Positions 34,201 through 48,200 of a DNA stretch of 64,000 nt are shown here, in pieces. Numbering within the stretch: the first letter of the stretch is position 1; every line of letters starts with the position of its first letter. Location of the stretch: positions 1-64,000 of the forward strand of contig JAWZYV010013533.1 of assembly GCA_038373885.1 (NCBI GenBank), read 5' to 3'. This DNA is from Cheiracanthium punctorium (taxonomy: Eukaryota; Arthropoda; Arachnida; Araneae; Cheiracanthiidae). The notes under the pieces were generated by a model. That model saw only the letters and a list, made by a program, of their open reading frames with translations, did not search any database and had not been told where the DNA came from. The position numbers were made by a program, and so were the translations under genes.

Positions 34201-37200
34201 ATTTTAGAAACAGTTTTGAAATACTTCGATTTTTTTTTAAATCACAATTAAAATTGTATTAAAAAGAAAGTGAAATATTCAGGAAAACATAATATGTATG
34301 AGCTTTAATAACAGATAAATTCGATTTTTTATGGACTAAATTATCTTTATTAAGTTTAAAAGAAAAAAATTTAAATATTTTTTATTTCAATTTCAAATAG
34401 CAACGAACGGCCATATTTTGATATGAATTTGATTCCAGTACTCTAGAAAAGGCCACTGTATGCCGTGTATATGTAATCTAAAAAATAAAATAAAAAGACA
34501 AGCTTCAAAAACTTCCTGCGTATGTATTTATGCCTATCTATTTTTTAATACTTTAAAAGACAGAGCTTTGGTATGATTAGGCCCATCGGCCGCTTTCCTC
34601 AGCTGTAACTTATTTTTGATCGGCTGCTTTTTATAACACCAGTAGTTTTTTGTTTAATTCTTTACTTTATTTCTTGTAATAAAGTAAATAGATACACTGT
34701 AATAGCAAACAAGGACGTAACTTCACAACCTATATTTAAATTTATTATCAATAGGGTGTAAAAGTAGAGGTGCATGATGAGAAACTAAACAAAATTAAGT
34801 AAATCCAAATGTTTTTATTCAAAACTTTTGAAGCTCAAAAGTTCGTAAAAATAATAGAGTATTTAAACATTTTAAGCCATTCCTTTACACAGTGGTATTA
34901 AAACTTTGATCATTTCATTTATTAAATCTGAAAAACATGCCCGTAAGTAATTTTGTACTTAAACATAAAACTGTTCGTTTGTACGAAAGCAGTTAATTGC
35001 TTTCTTGAATCACTGTGCAATTCATGTTACAAGTCATGCATTTTTTTGAAAAATTTTGTCATTTTATACTATTTTTAGCCCAAAAGATAATTATTTATTC
35101 TTAACATTCCCTTGTTGGTTGTCATTTTATCGTTGTTATGGTGTATCTATTATTCAAGTGTTATGAAGTTTATTTACAAATTATGGATTATAAATCATAA
35201 TTATACCTGGTAAATCACTCACGCTGGAGAACTGTTAGTATTTATGTGTTCAGATTATATGCCGTAAAGATTAAATTTGATTGTTTGTCTCATTCGTGTA
35301 TCTAACAGTTGTGATCTGTTTATCTGATGGCTGAATAAAAATTATAAAACTAAATATCTTTTATTTCGGTTTATTTCAGTATTATTTAATATTTAAATAG
35401 ATTTACCTTTACAGGATAGTCATTAATTTTTTTGAAGTGGTGCAGTATAGTCTTTTAACACTGATACAGCCTAACACGAAATTACATATTACAATAGATA
35501 CATATAATCAGTATTTTCGATAGTCTTTCCAAAATATGTACACCGATCAAACCAAGTGAAGTATTAATTTCTGATTATAATTCGAAAATCTAGAGAGAAA
35601 TCTTAGTATTCCGTTCCATTAGTCAAACTTAAGGTTGGGTGAATTTAGTTGGAAATGTATGTAAGTTTGCAGAAATATTCAGTTTCATGTATTTCTAAAA
35701 TTATACCATTAAAATTCAATATATTTCTAACAGCTTATGCATATTTTGTACGATCTTGGTAGTGGTAACTAATATTTCACAAACATTTAAAAATACACGA
35801 AGTCAAAAACAGAAAAACAATTTTTTATACTTTAAAGGAGAAAACTAATTCTTTTTAATATAATTTTCTGTTAGAAAATTTTTAAATGACAAGAGTAATT
35901 AAGATTGATTAAAATAAAAAAGAAAATAAATAGAATTATTTAAGTTTTGATAACACAGATGTGTCAAGTGCATAAGCTTTTAAATTATGATTAACTTCGA
36001 AAAAGTAGTTGCTTAAAAAAACGCATAATTATTAAACTTAGGCTTATTAAGATCAAATGATATCTCATATCGGGTTTTCACTTCCGCAACTACACAAATC
36101 TTGTCTATGTCAGAAATACCGTTATAATGGTACCATACCATTATTATTGTTTACTTTAGAAACTATCGAAAAACTAATAATTTATTACCATATAATTACA
36201 CCCAGCTTTCGAACTTCATGTGTGTGTAGGGGGGGGGGGAGGTGTTCATAAGCTATCGCAGAATATTTAAATTGCAAATTTTGTTAAATCTGCATTTTTT
36301 TTCTTTCACAGAGCATAAAATATAATGTTATACAAAAATAACTTCTAAGAGTATTGAAAAATAAACGCTATTTAAAAAAATAGCTACCATATTGTATCAA
36401 TCCAAAATTTCACACACACATAAATGAATTAAAGTACCTTTTTAGCATACAATGGTTTAAAATACCCTCCGCTTAAAAGTCCGAATCTTACGAATTGATG
36501 TAATTTCTGTTGACATTCAAGACCCGATAGTCAATACTCATAGGTCTGATTTCTTGCAATGCTAACGTGTCATTAATTTGACCGTAGCTGTCAGGAAAAG
36601 CAAGTCTTGTAAGTGGTTACGAAAATTCAGGTAACGAAGACTGAGCTTACATCTCCTTACGGCTATGAGACAGTAATGAGACAAGATTGTCATTTCTCGC
36701 CTTTTAACACATTCAGAAGGGCGTACTGTAGGAATCGCCCGTCGATCATAATTCTCTAATGTTTCTATCGTGACAAGTACTCTGAAATTAAAGTAAACCA
36801 CGAGCATGTCTAGCATGTAATTGCTACAATTTTAGTGTCGTCAAATGGTAGCGTTGGCAAGGCTTTTTACTTTGAAAATTATTACTACTCATGAATTGAA
36901 CATTAAAGGCCGTGGGTAACATGAATTCCATTGGCTAGTCTTCGGTGAGTTGGTATTTTGTAACATTTTATTTCAACACTATAAATTGCAAAAAAAAAAA
37001 GAAGGGGGGGGGCAGGGAAACGCCCTAAACAAAAATGGTTATCAAGTCGTTTGGGGATCTGTAATGAAGAAAACGAATGGGTGGCACACTGTACACCTTG
37101 TATTGACTTATTTTCGATGTCCCAGCTATTATCGTTGACCTTAGCTTGACAAGGAAACTATTTTTATAAATAGCTAGTTAATACGGAAAGTACATCTTGT

Positions 37201-39271
37201 GTCTAAAAGCCTAACATGCCCTTTTCAATAACAAGAAAAAAAAAATAGGCACAATTGAATAAAGTTTATATGAATTTTTCCTTACTCTGGGATAATTTCA
37301 AAATTTTCAGTGTATTCACATCAATAAGCTATCGGAGATTTTTAACTGGCAGTAGTGTCCAGTCCTTTGCAGTTTACCCGATATCCTGGCATCATCATGT
37401 TATTTTTATATGCAGTTTAGAATAAAGTTGCTCTTCAGATAATATGAATGAATCAAACTTTGAGAAAATCCCCAAATAATATGTACGCGAGGTATGATTA
37501 ACAAACTTCAGAGGGGGAAAAAATATAACTTTTCAAACGATAAGTTATGAAGTAAGAGAATTAGACAATTACAAACGCTTTTTAAAACATTTAACATAAC
37601 TAGTAGGGTTATCTTTGCACTCTTGCATCAGCTGAAAATTTTAACTATTTAAGAAATGTTAGATAGCCTTATTTAAAATGGGAATTGATTACTATACCTG
37701 TCTAAACGTTTTGTGAAATTCTCCAGTCACTTTGAAAAATGTGTCTCTTTGAAATATTTATTATCTCACAAATGAAAATTTTGATATACGTAGCAAAGCA
37801 ATTTCTCCTTTTTGTATTGTATGTCTGACCAACGATCTTCAGCAGTCGATACAATACGATATAAATATGCTTCACGGTTGAATGAATATCTTATTTTCTT
37901 CAAACAGGAGATAAATTTGACAACTCAAATTAAAGAAAAATCTCATACACAATTTATTAAAAACATATTACACTTAAAAACAACAAGTAAACTACATTTT
38001 TTCAATTAATTTTTGGAAAAAAAATGAAATTCCTTGTTTCCTGTTTTAGTAGTAATAATTCCCTGTTTTAGTAGTAGAGGATTGATACTATACCCATAAA
38101 AGAAGATTATCAAGAAATTTTTAATAAATGATGTCCTGCAAATTCTTTTGTGGTTCGTGAATTTCCCAATATCCTACGTGAAATTTGAGGGGTATTATTC
38201 TCAAATTCAGCATAAGAAATTTGACTTGCATTTAGATATTTCTTGTGCCACTGTAAACAGAAAATGAAATAAAGATTTGGGGAGGGTCATGTTCATTCTC
38301 CTATCTGTCAGTAAAAACATTTGTGCAAAGTTTTATTTTCACATGAATTAGTATTATTTATTGAACTTTTCAAACAAAATAATTCAGCAATCAACTGAAA
38401 GGTTTTTGTCACCCTAGGTTAGATCCGAAGCAAATGTCTTTTTTCCAGGTTTATTTTTATTTTATTCATCGAAAGCACACCATCTTACTATTATTACACT
38501 TACACTTACGTGAAGTGTACTTAGAAAACACTGTAACAAGGGACATTTCGAGCAGTTCTTTCATTTTTATATTTAATTTTGTAATACAGCCTTTTAAAAA
38601 GGTTTTGCATACAGTGTTAATGACGCAAAATCTTGCAATACCTAACATTAAATGACATTACTTAATAAAAAAAGAAATCAGTCTTTTTTTAGCTTCTTAG
38701 TATCAATCAGGTAAGTGAAATTAAGCGCTTACCTTTTCTATGGCTAATGTGGATTTTTTTTTCAATAGTTAAAAATCACAATTAATAATTACAATCCAAA
38801 TATACTAATACGTAAAGGAGATATTGTACATGCGGATATTTCCCACCACTTTACAGATAGAGATTTTTCCTCGTATATCAGTTTGGTTGCATTGTATGTA
38901 TAGTCTGTATAGTATGACACAGACGTTAATTAATTTAAAAAAATATTATACTGAAAATGTTACATGTTTTTTTTTTTTTTACCACATTTTAGAGTAAGCT
39001 TTTGAAATAAAAATAAATAAATTGGTTGGAGGAAAGGAGAATTAAATATCTGATTGATGTATTTTTTCATATATGCCTCCTGATTAGCAGAATGCATTTT
39101 TGTCTACCAATACACAAATTATAATGATAAAAGATTTTTTCTGTTTCATGATAACAAAAGGCCTCATGCAGCTAGATTACCTGCGAAATTTTGGAATGGG
39201 GAAAACAAACGCATGTTTTACAAAATGGACCTTTGTTTGTCCACTGCATGAACAGTAGTTATAGAAATATA

Positions 39272-39440
39272 ACATCGCCGACCAATGGGCGAGTGGATAA
39301 GGCACCGAACATTGGACGATGGCTCAAGAGTAAAGGTCCAGGGCTCTGCCCTACCGCGCAGATGCCGATTTTAACGGCTTGGACTCTGCGGTTTTCTCCA
39401 GATGCAACTTGAATACGCTTCGTAGCCACCTAAAAAGTCC
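39272..39440 (+). mobile_element. SINE B, copy
   Basis: The head 'gggcgagtggataaggcaccg' is A-box-like. It is followed by 'ctctgccctaccgcgcag' and 'ggttttctccagatgcaacttgaatacg', which match the complement of the copy at 16070-16300. A weak B-box-like segment lies near 39333. Confidence 0.65.
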
Positions 39441-40039
39441 TCCCTTTGTTAGATAGTCCTAGGGTACTTTGTCTTTAAAAAAACAATATAAATTAAGATT
39501 ATGCCTGCCATTGGGACCTGAAGTGAATTTCTAAAGATTTTTTTCTAGCTGATAGAAATCGTGTCTCTCTAAAATTTACGATTAGTTTTATTCTTATTTA
39601 TTTATTCTACAAATGTTGTTAAGATTAATCGAGGGTAAAGGCTGTATTTCGAAGAAACAAAATCAGCTTCACACGCACGCGCGCAGTATTGGTTCACAAA
39701 ATAAACTAACTGCGCCAGAGACTCGAAAAAAATCAGAATGTTTCTTCATGATCTGCACTACATGCTGAGATAAACAAAAAACCGTGGCTTCATGACACTT
39801 TCAGAGAAAATTTATTGTTATGGAAATGCACTGTAAAATTTTTCGTACACATTTTGCTAGATTTTCCAGTTTTAAGAATTTTTCCTGAAAGTTTAATAAC
39901 TAATACAGGTTTAGCATTTATTGCAGTGCATTGTACAGCTAATTAAAAAACAGCCTGAAATTTTCAAGACCCTGACATAAATCATTGAGTGACAGAATCA
40001 CGCTTACTTCTTTTATCTTTCTGTCCCCCTTTACGTTAC

Positions 40040-40117
40040 TCATATCATGGTTAAAGTCTCATGGTTAAAGTTTTTCATATCATGGTTACTCATATCATGG
40101 TTACGTTACTCATATCT
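40040..40117 (+). repeat. Local short repeats of tcatatcatggtta
   Basis: The phrase 'catatcatggtta' recurs three times, with two shorter variants, within about 75 bp. Confidence 0.75.
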
Positions 40118-40745
40118 TTGTTTTTTTCCATAGAAAAAACAACATATATCATATCTGACTGTACACCTACCTGTCTGAATGTGTTTTTAACAAAAATACA
40201 TTATACTTGTGCAGTAGTATATGCAAAGCTGGGAAAGGAAGAAATCCACTTTCGAACGTACTGAAATCCGAAAACTTTTCCTAAGAGTAATGCAATAGGT
40301 ATGGAAAATCTTAAGATGCATAAAGTTAGCGAGAGCGATAGGAGTACAAGCTCCAACTTTGTAATTAAGTTTGATTTAGCAAGTTAAGAAATTCGATTAT
40401 CACTTTATATGTTGATTCGTGCTAGATTATTTGCTACTGTTTAAATTTTTGGCCAGGATCTCTGGTTCAAGTAAAACTTTCTACTCCCAGAGGGCTTAAG
40501 TGAGAAGTCTTATCACATAAATAAGATCAAACTATCTCTCAAAATGCTCCAAGCACGAAAAAACCGACAATCATAATTAGCCCCACGTACTAATTCATAT
40601 AAAGCTCTTAGAGTCACCTCATTTACATTCAAACTGTAAATGGACATCACATTTACACACTGCATATTAAGGCTCGTTTTTATATTTCTGCTTGATCAAT
40701 TATAAAGGGGATCCATAGAACATCGGGAACATGATCCCATCATGT

Positions 40746-41012
40746 TTAAAGCTTTCCAGTAGCCTTGATGTCAGGGCGCGGTTCATTTGATTCTAATGGT
40801 AATGTAAACAAGGAGGATCCACTGCTGCGGGCGCCGACTGTACTACTGCTTCCACGATGAGGACTCGCTCTATTAAGAGTCCATTTAGAAATTCGAAATA
40901 TCTTTCCCCGAAATTTTTCAGAATGGCTATTGCCAGTGTTCACGTTCATCTTCAATTCGAAGGCCAAATCACCACCTTCTTGTAGACGAACTAATGGCCT
41001 CCCAAATACCAA
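40746..41012 (-). CDS. Possible short coding exon, unknown product
   Basis: An 88-codon open frame that is more GC-rich than its surroundings. It reads MVFGRPLVRLQEGGDLAFEL... and has a Ser/Gly-rich middle (GSSSTVGARSSGSS). The first codon in this frame is TTG, so it would have to be an internal or terminal exon. I see no strong acceptor with a pyrimidine tract upstream. It lies on the same strand as, and 2.9 kb downstream of, the receptor gene. It could be a last exon, a pseudogene piece or chance. No family is recognised. Confidence 0.22.
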   Translation of the reverse strand: MVFGRPLVRLQEGGDLAFELKMNVNTGNSHSEKFRGKIFRISKWTLNRASPHRGSSSTVGARSSGSSLFTLPLESNEPRPDIKATGKL

Positions 41013-41655
41013 TGCAAATCGAAGGATTTAATTAGTTACAGTATTATAACATAATACTTTTAATTCCCCGTCGGGTGTTGAAAGTGATATTTAATGGATT
41101 TGGTGGGCTCATTATATGCTGCCGCATGCATTAGATCACAAATGAAAGGGAAACATATGCTTCTTGTCATTCAAAAGGTGTATCAGACTGTCGGTAACTG
41201 TCAAAAGATTTAGACAACCCTAAAAGAAAAAGAGGATACTTGTAAAAATAATTTGCTAATTTTCGGGGACTTAACAATCTATTGAATTTATTTAAATTGC
41301 GTATTCGTAAATATAGCTTAAAATTAACCAGTGGAAAGAAAATATATATATACATCAAGTAATTTTAAAGCTTTTACGAGATTACTTTACTCGAACATCT
41401 TTTGGAGATCTCCTGATCTCATAGAACACCTTTTAAAATTATTTTTTTAAGACGCTCATTTGGTGATACCTAAAGTAATGGGAAAAACTTATAAATAAAA
41501 GGAATATTCAGAAAACTATAATTAATAAAGCATAGCATTTTAAGAGATTTTGATTCAAATCCTTATAAAAGAATTTTCACAAGAAAAATAATGTGAACGG
41601 GGGATTGTGTGCTAAATAATTATATTTACTCAAAAAAAAAAAAACAATATTTAAG

Positions 41656-42484
41656 CTAGAACGCAGGTTCTCAAACTTATTTCGACCCTTCCTATATTTT
41701 TCAACTTACCTTTTTATATTACCATCTGTTCCTTATTTTAAAAATAATTACTGAAAATGTAATCCCTTAAAAATTAATTGGCGCCGATTAAGCATTCCCC
41801 ACTACAACAGACCGAAGGTATTAGCCATTCTACTAAGGAGGCGGCCAACATTACACCCTTATGAAGGGACGATCGAACTCAGACATGGCTATTATGGCTG
41901 ACTATTATTATAAGAATAGGATAGGTAGGAAGTGGCCCATCAGATCAGAAAATGATTCAATGAGAGGTAATGAAACTCGATCATATTCATAAGTATTTTT
42001 TATTAACATTAAATGAAGGCTTTGCGTTTAGAACTTATTTTATGTGAAGCATGAATATGATGGATTTAGAAGAGTTTGTTAATAGCCTCGAATTCGCTTA
42101 AAAATAGCCATAAGTTGCCGATTTCTCTTTTTAATTCGCAACGTTGTTTCAACACTAAATCCACATTCATACAAATACGATGATGAGAATACTATCAAAA
42201 TTCGTTGAACAACCAACCAACCAACTAAATAGAGAATACTCAGCTTTGTTATAATATCATGTTTATTAAAGGAAGTAGATCAAAGTATCATTATTTAAAT
42301 TTAGCTAGAAGTTGTTTCTCCTCGACAAGGTGATTTAAAGACGCATTTATATTGATAAAATGTGTTTTCTGTTGCCCCTCTAGATTGTCTTAACGTCCTC
42401 TAATTTTCTCGGGCCCTTCTACTGCCCCCTTGAAAGCCTCCAGCACCCACAATGGGGCGTTATCGCTCACTTTTGGAAAGACTG
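41656..42484. mobile_element. Decayed hAT-like element (tentative)
   Basis: The left side reads 'caggttctcaaacttatttcgaccc', like the CAGTGGTTCTCAA end of Charlie-type hAT elements. The right side, 'ttatcgctcacttttggaaagactg', resembles the matching end. No target duplication is clear. The middle (41785-41900) resembles a decayed tRNA-like sequence. Confidence 0.38.
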
Positions 42485-43264
42485 TTCTAGAACATCGAAG
42501 AAAAAAGTTTTGTCATAAAAGAATAATGCTGAGTTTATTCTTATTCTTGTTTTTAATGGTTCATCTTTAATCGATGTAATTTTACGTAATAAAGTCTGCT
42601 AATTGAAAGTAATTGTCTGAGGGAGATTGGTGACACAGTGTAAAAAGTATGCTTAGCTCCAAGTAAAAATAACAAATACTTTCTGAAACAGAATTTTACT
42701 CTGTTTCAGAAATCGTTTGTCATTAAAATCTGATGCTTGAAGATGTACATTTAAATAAGTAAAAAATAACTGAAGTAAAAATTACCATAGCTGAATTACA
42801 GCAAAAATCCATCATTCAACATAAATTATGCAGTGTTATAAAATTAAGCAGTGTTCATAAAAGAATAGCCCAACTTTTGAAGGCTGTATCTTCTCAACTA
42901 AACATATAAGCGTACTAATGTAGGGTGCTCGTTTGTACTTCCTTTCTATAATACAAAGTAGGCATGTTTTTTTAATGTTTAAGAGATATAAACAGTTTTT
43001 GTAAAAATTCTATGGGGTATAAATTGTGAATTGTCAATTCTCCTATGATAAGAATGTAGTTTAGGAATTATATAATAAAAAATCGTTGCTTTAAATTTAA
43101 AATGTTCCACGGCATTTCCTTTAATTTTTTTTTTCTATAATTTTGAAGATTTCATTGTTTTAATTTATCAGTGACACTCTCACTAAATTCTACATTTGTC
43201 TTACTTAAGTAAAAAATATCTTACTATTTTTCTTCTAAGAAAAATTTTGCGATTTTAATTTTGT

Positions 43265-43410
43265 TTTTCCTAATGACGTGGCACTGGGCCATCAAGCTTT
43301 CGCCTAATATAACCCCGAACGAGGTCACCACAAGCACCCAAGCCAGGACTCGAACCTGGACTAAGGTGCAGAAGAATGGTGCTTTAGACCTTACACTACC
43401 TGGATGGAAA
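43265..43410 (-). mobile_element. tRNA-derived SINE C
   Basis: On the - strand, 'ccaggttcgagtcctgg' forms a perfect T arm with a consensus B box (ggttcgagtcc). 'tagtgtaagg' lies where an A box should be, and catcca/tgggtg can pair as an acceptor stem. The anticodon arm does not fold properly, so this is not a working tRNA. It is followed by a non-tRNA body 'aggcgaaagcttgatggccc'. A degenerate tRNA is the alternative. Confidence 0.55.
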
Positions 43411-43839
43411 CTTTTATGATAGAATTGAATGATTAATTTGCCATTTTCAAAACTAACTTTCTTGTTAGTTAACATTTAAGACTTAGTTTAATAGTGTTGC
43501 AACTAGATAAATTAGGATTTACACCATAGCGCACATTCACCATATGTATGTTGTAAACAATACATGAAAACATTTCATTTCTTCTCTATAATTTCATGAA
43601 TTATTTGATTCTCGAAAAATTACACCTATGCTTTAAAATATGAAGTCAGAAAATCAAATAAACAGAAGCACACTTAATCCTTTATGTAGTTTAGTTTTAA
43701 TCTGAAGCACATATTTACTTCATCGAAATCATGATTAGTCTGACAGTTCCATTAAAATCATTTAGAACAACAATCCCATGTAATAAATGAGCAATTTTAT
43801 AGAAATTTAATAATTATATTTAAAATTTATTTTAAAAAA

Positions 43840-43845
43840 TTTATT
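43840..43845 (-). promoter_or_regulatory. Candidate poly(A) signal for the receptor gene
   Basis: On the - strand AATAAA lies about 92 bp past the receptor stop codon. A second AATAAA is at 43826-43831. Confidence 0.5.
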
Positions 43846-43936
43846 CTAAAGCAAAACATGGACTTTGGCTTGCTTTACAGAAAGTTTAAAATACTTTTTA
43901 AAAATTCCGAAAAAAATATGAAAGATAAAAATTATC

Positions 43937-45213
43937 TTAATCATAGATTCTCCAATGTATTGGTGGTCCGAGATCTTCCTTTCTATCTTTTTTCGTGTTT
44001 CTGGCCACTGGCTTATTTACTTGCCAAGAGGATGGAGATTTTACATTGTAGATTCTATTCATTTCCACTTTCCATGGAGCAGAATTTGTTGGATGCACTC
44101 GCAAAGGTATTTTTGGTGGCTGCACTCTCAAAGGTATTTTTGGTGGTTGCACTAGCATAGGTATCTTTGAGTGTCTGGATTTAAGGTCTGATTCAACCTT
44201 GGGGGGATCTGATTTTGTTGTAACCCATCCTGGAGTTGGCGTTTCAACTTCAGGAGTTGCAGATCTGTAAAATGTTACAGTATCAGCGAATCGAACTTTC
44301 TTCCTTGGAGAAAGGTCTGTAAATTCTTGCGGAGATTTACTTTCAAGGGGAGATTCTGATTGAGGGGGCAATTCCGATACAATGGGGTCCATGTCTTTTA
44401 ATGGAATGTCTTGCGACATATTTTTCGATGCATCACCACTGTTAAATACTGTTAAAGACATTTCTGACATTTTAGAATCCCTTCTGGATAAGCTGCTGAA
44501 ACTATCCTCAAGACTGCCTGTGAAACTTTCTGTAACACTGACGGGCTCTACATCGCAAAGATAGCTTATGAAGTTGGGTGCTTTTTTTGTTTTATCGTTC
44601 TGAGCATAGTTTAAGAAGGATTTTATTGGGGGAGCTAACTGTCTCAAACACAAGCCTTCTGGAGATATATATAATACTGGTGTACTTAGACTAATTGGCG
44701 GGATTGAGTCTTTCCTTTGCTTCTCTTTCTTAGGTTCTGGTTTTATTGTCGGCAGTGGAGACTGGTCGCGGACAACATTTGGTCGACAACATGGCAGCAG
44801 ATTGCGAAATTTGTACCGAATGTCTTTCCTTATTTTAAACACCACGCAAGCAAAAAAGACAGAATACAAATATCGGAACCATGTCAGTACAGTTTCGTGC
44901 TTTAGAGACGTATTTGATGTATAGGTTGCAAAATCATATCTCAGACCAGTAACATGATGCATGATGATGTAAGGAAATTCCATGAGGAGATAAAAAAGGG
45001 TCAGCCACGCTACCAGTTTCACATTTATCCATTCTGTCCATAGCCCTCCTGGTATAAAAACTTCGGAAAAGTTATTTCCATGTTTTCTTGCTTGAGCTCT
45101 GTACTCTTTGTACTGTTGAACTGCTATATTTATTAAGCATCCTATTCCTATTATGATCATTATTCCATAGCACCATACAGTAATGGAAACCATGTATACA
45201 AATCCATCGTAAC
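43937..45213 (-). CDS. Receptor gene exon 2 (TM5-TM7 and C-tail)
   Basis: The exon opens YDGFVYMVSITVWCYG (TM5), followed by a loop 3 of roughly 30 residues, TM6 and TM7. A long Ser/Pro/Lys-rich tail follows, with probable phosphorylation-rich stretches (for example SLEDSFSSLSRRDSKMSEMS). Residues 541-564 are a 9-residue tandem repeat, KIPLRVQPP, in 2.7 copies (DNA 44096-44167). The + strand ORFs over this exon are shadows. Confidence 0.85.
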
Positions 45214-48200
45214 CTGAAAGAAATAAAAAAAAATAAAATTAGTTACGTTATGTTTATGAATGTATTAAATATTCACTGGTTTTCGTAGAATTTTCAAGAT
45301 AATGCAGATTTCTGGAGCTTAAATATCGTTTTATGAATAAATATATGATTAAACAATTTATAAATGTAAAAGGTAGATGTAAAGAAATTTCCTTTCGTAT
45401 TCATTGTAAAATTTAGAGAAAAATAATTACGTTAAATAAATAAATGTTAGTGCTTGATTTGCAGACGAAATTTTGGTAGAGACAATGAGAGATACAAAAT
45501 TATAATAATAATAAGAAACAAACGATAAAATATGTGTAACTTCAACTGCTAAAAATTGCAAGTTTTAAAACTTATTACTTTCGGAGCTATTACAAAAGTA
45601 ATCATAGTCATTTTTCTTTGATATTTCTATTGCTCAAAGGTACCTGACCCGTCAAAGATAAAATGTGATAGCTAAACATAAGTTTTGTACGCCTGTTAAG
45701 TTCAAGTTTAGTGTACCCTACATTTAACTGCAGTGTATTTAGCTAAATGTTACTTTGTAGTCACAAGTATTAGGCAGTAACTAATCAGACTTTAGATATC
45801 TTAAATGATTTCATTTCTGAATAACTTCTCGGTAAATATATTGTAAAGAAATGCACGAACATTAATATTTGTAATGGCTTCCTCTCCCCCCCCCCTATAA
45901 AGTAAATAAGTAAGTAAATAAATGAATAAATAACATGAATTAAAAAGGTATTTATAGCCGATGGCGACTTTAAAAAATGCGTAATATACGACAGTACATT
46001 CTTACGTAGGTCTTCATTCAACGCTCATTAACGAAGTCAAAAAACTTAGTAGCGTTTTTTGAAAATATAAAACCCAAATGCTTTACATAAAAAAGTTAGT
46101 ACATTTTTAATTGGTTAATTAAGTTTAGAAAAACATAGTTATTTGGCAAATTTATATCTACTTATACAAAAAATGCAAACCACAGCGGTATAATTACGTC
46201 GGTTCTGACATGTAAGACGAAATTTGCATCTTCCTGTATATTGCAGAATGAGAGTGTTCGAATTTCATGTCACGCATGCTAAAATCAAATCATCGATGTC
46301 ATTCTTACCCTCTGCTGAAGTATGTGATGATGAGGGGCTCAATTATAGATCAAGTGTGAATCTTCCAAAGAAGCAAAAATGTGCCTCAACCACAGAGCAC
46401 TCCGTAATGGGGAGAACATTAATTGATTCATTGTGCTAACGACATTGAAATGAAAATGAAAATTCTCTTCGCAGCAATTTAAGTGGTCGTTAAATGTGTC
46501 TAATGAAATAAAAGAGTGCCACAAGCAAAGCGCGTGAAAATCATTAGTAAAAGTGTTATAGAACCAAATGCTAACACACATCTAACGAAAATGATGCAGA
46601 CAATCTGACTCTATAAAACTTCAATCAAATGACAAGATTCTCCAATGACTCAGAGGGAAAGATAGATATTTTGAAGTCAGAATTCTCATTAGAAATGAGG
46701 CGGGGAGACAACTCCAGATCGAGAGCCGTTTCGTCAAGGAGTTACGGGATTTTCGGAATGGAGCTCATGCGGGAATCATCATCTATTGAACACAATGCTA
46801 AAAAGATTTTTTAAAATGCAGTTATATCTATGTTGAAATATTTTCAAGAAACCGTGAAAAATCTCTGTCTCTTCTAATATCGAAAGAAATTGAATTTCTG
46901 AAAATTACAGTAATAATAATAACATTTGAAAATATACCCCTGCATACTTCGCAGGTGCATGTTTGTCAATACTTTTTAATGTATATATATTAGCGTGTTT
47001 AGAATTTTTTCTAAGAGACCACATCTAGTTTATATTTTCATATTTATTTTTTCGAATTTTAGTTAAAAAAAACAATTTATGCGACTATCTTAAGTCTCAT
47101 AATCAACTGAAATAAAAACATTCTTCAAAAAGTTTCTCGAAGCGCATCAAACTTTACTGAGCGGCGGTAAGTAGATTTATGAAGGGATCAAATTGTGTTT
47201 TTCCTTTGAGTAAGCTGCTACGATGAAAAAGAAAAAGTTATTAAGAGAAAGTTAGTTGAGAAATGTAACTGAAATTAATAATAAGTATAATATGAATCTA
47301 AGCATAGTTTTAAAAAACCTTAAAAAGAGTATAAACACTATAATTTTGGTAGCTTACATAGTAAGACATCATTCAAATTTTATAAAATAAAATAATAAAT
47401 AGCAAGCTTAAGTCTTCTGTTATGCTGGTTACCTTTTAAGACAGTTTTGCAATTAATTAATTTTTTTTAATAATGAAGAAAAATCTGTTAAGGCATTCCT
47501 TTAAATCATTTGCTAAAACATTATGCATGGATGAAAATTATACTGTTCTCCGCATGTTCGGCTAAAAATTATTTACTTCACAAGCTCGAGTATCTTTAAA
47601 ACATTTATCTTTTCCTTGTCATATTTTCCCTGTCTATGAAATTTGTTTGAAATCTCTGCAACTTATGCGCAAAAATCATTCTTAAAATTTCAAACTTTAA
47701 ATAAACATTTATAATGTTATAATGTTTATATCGTATGCATTTTTGTTTCTGTCTAAAGAAAACTTCACACAAACATTACAAGTTATATACTTTTGGAAAA
47801 CTGCATACTGTTTACATCTTTACTTGATGCACAAAACCATCTGTGCACCTCGATTTTCGATTCAATATGTTATCGATTCTCAATTACCTGGAAATAGAAT
47901 AAAAATTGTAATAGCTGAATATTATTGAATCAAATGAAATTGTAATAGATGAATTTTGCATAGCTGAAACTATGCAAATACCAGGAGCCTCAAGATTTTT
48001 TTTTTAATTCAATAAATATCACATATCTAAAATCCCGAATCTAGAGTATATTTGACTGTACCGGGTGCTCCAAGGTGTTGGATTAGATAAGTTTCTTTTA
48101 AAATACTGGCTTTAGCAGTATATATCCTATTACAAAAAGTTTTCGAATGGCATGAAGCTGTTTTCTTATGCAATAAATTTTATGAAAAGCCTTATATTTG

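Larger units (their letters stand above)
31310..40740. other. Intergenic AT-rich stretch, no gene seen
   Basis: The long AT-rich tract between the two convergent genes has only short chance ORFs. Landmarks are a poly(T) near 31850, a G-run near 36231-36239 and the SINE B at 39272. No splice-linked coding exons or family motifs were found. Confidence 0.5.

Noticed and set aside
43310..43400. Intact tRNA gene
   Set aside because: The T arm is perfect but the anticodon stem cannot form, and a SINE-like body follows.
43858..44160. + strand ORFs over the receptor tail (43858-44160, 43955-44155, 44382-44564, 44717-44905)
   Set aside because: They are antisense shadows of the receptor exon on the - strand, which has splice support and a clear protein pattern.
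46224..46814. Two short + strand frames in the receptor intron (71 and 61 codons)
   Set aside because: A cag acceptor-like site precedes the first, but no donor-linked partner, family likeness or shared frame could be found.
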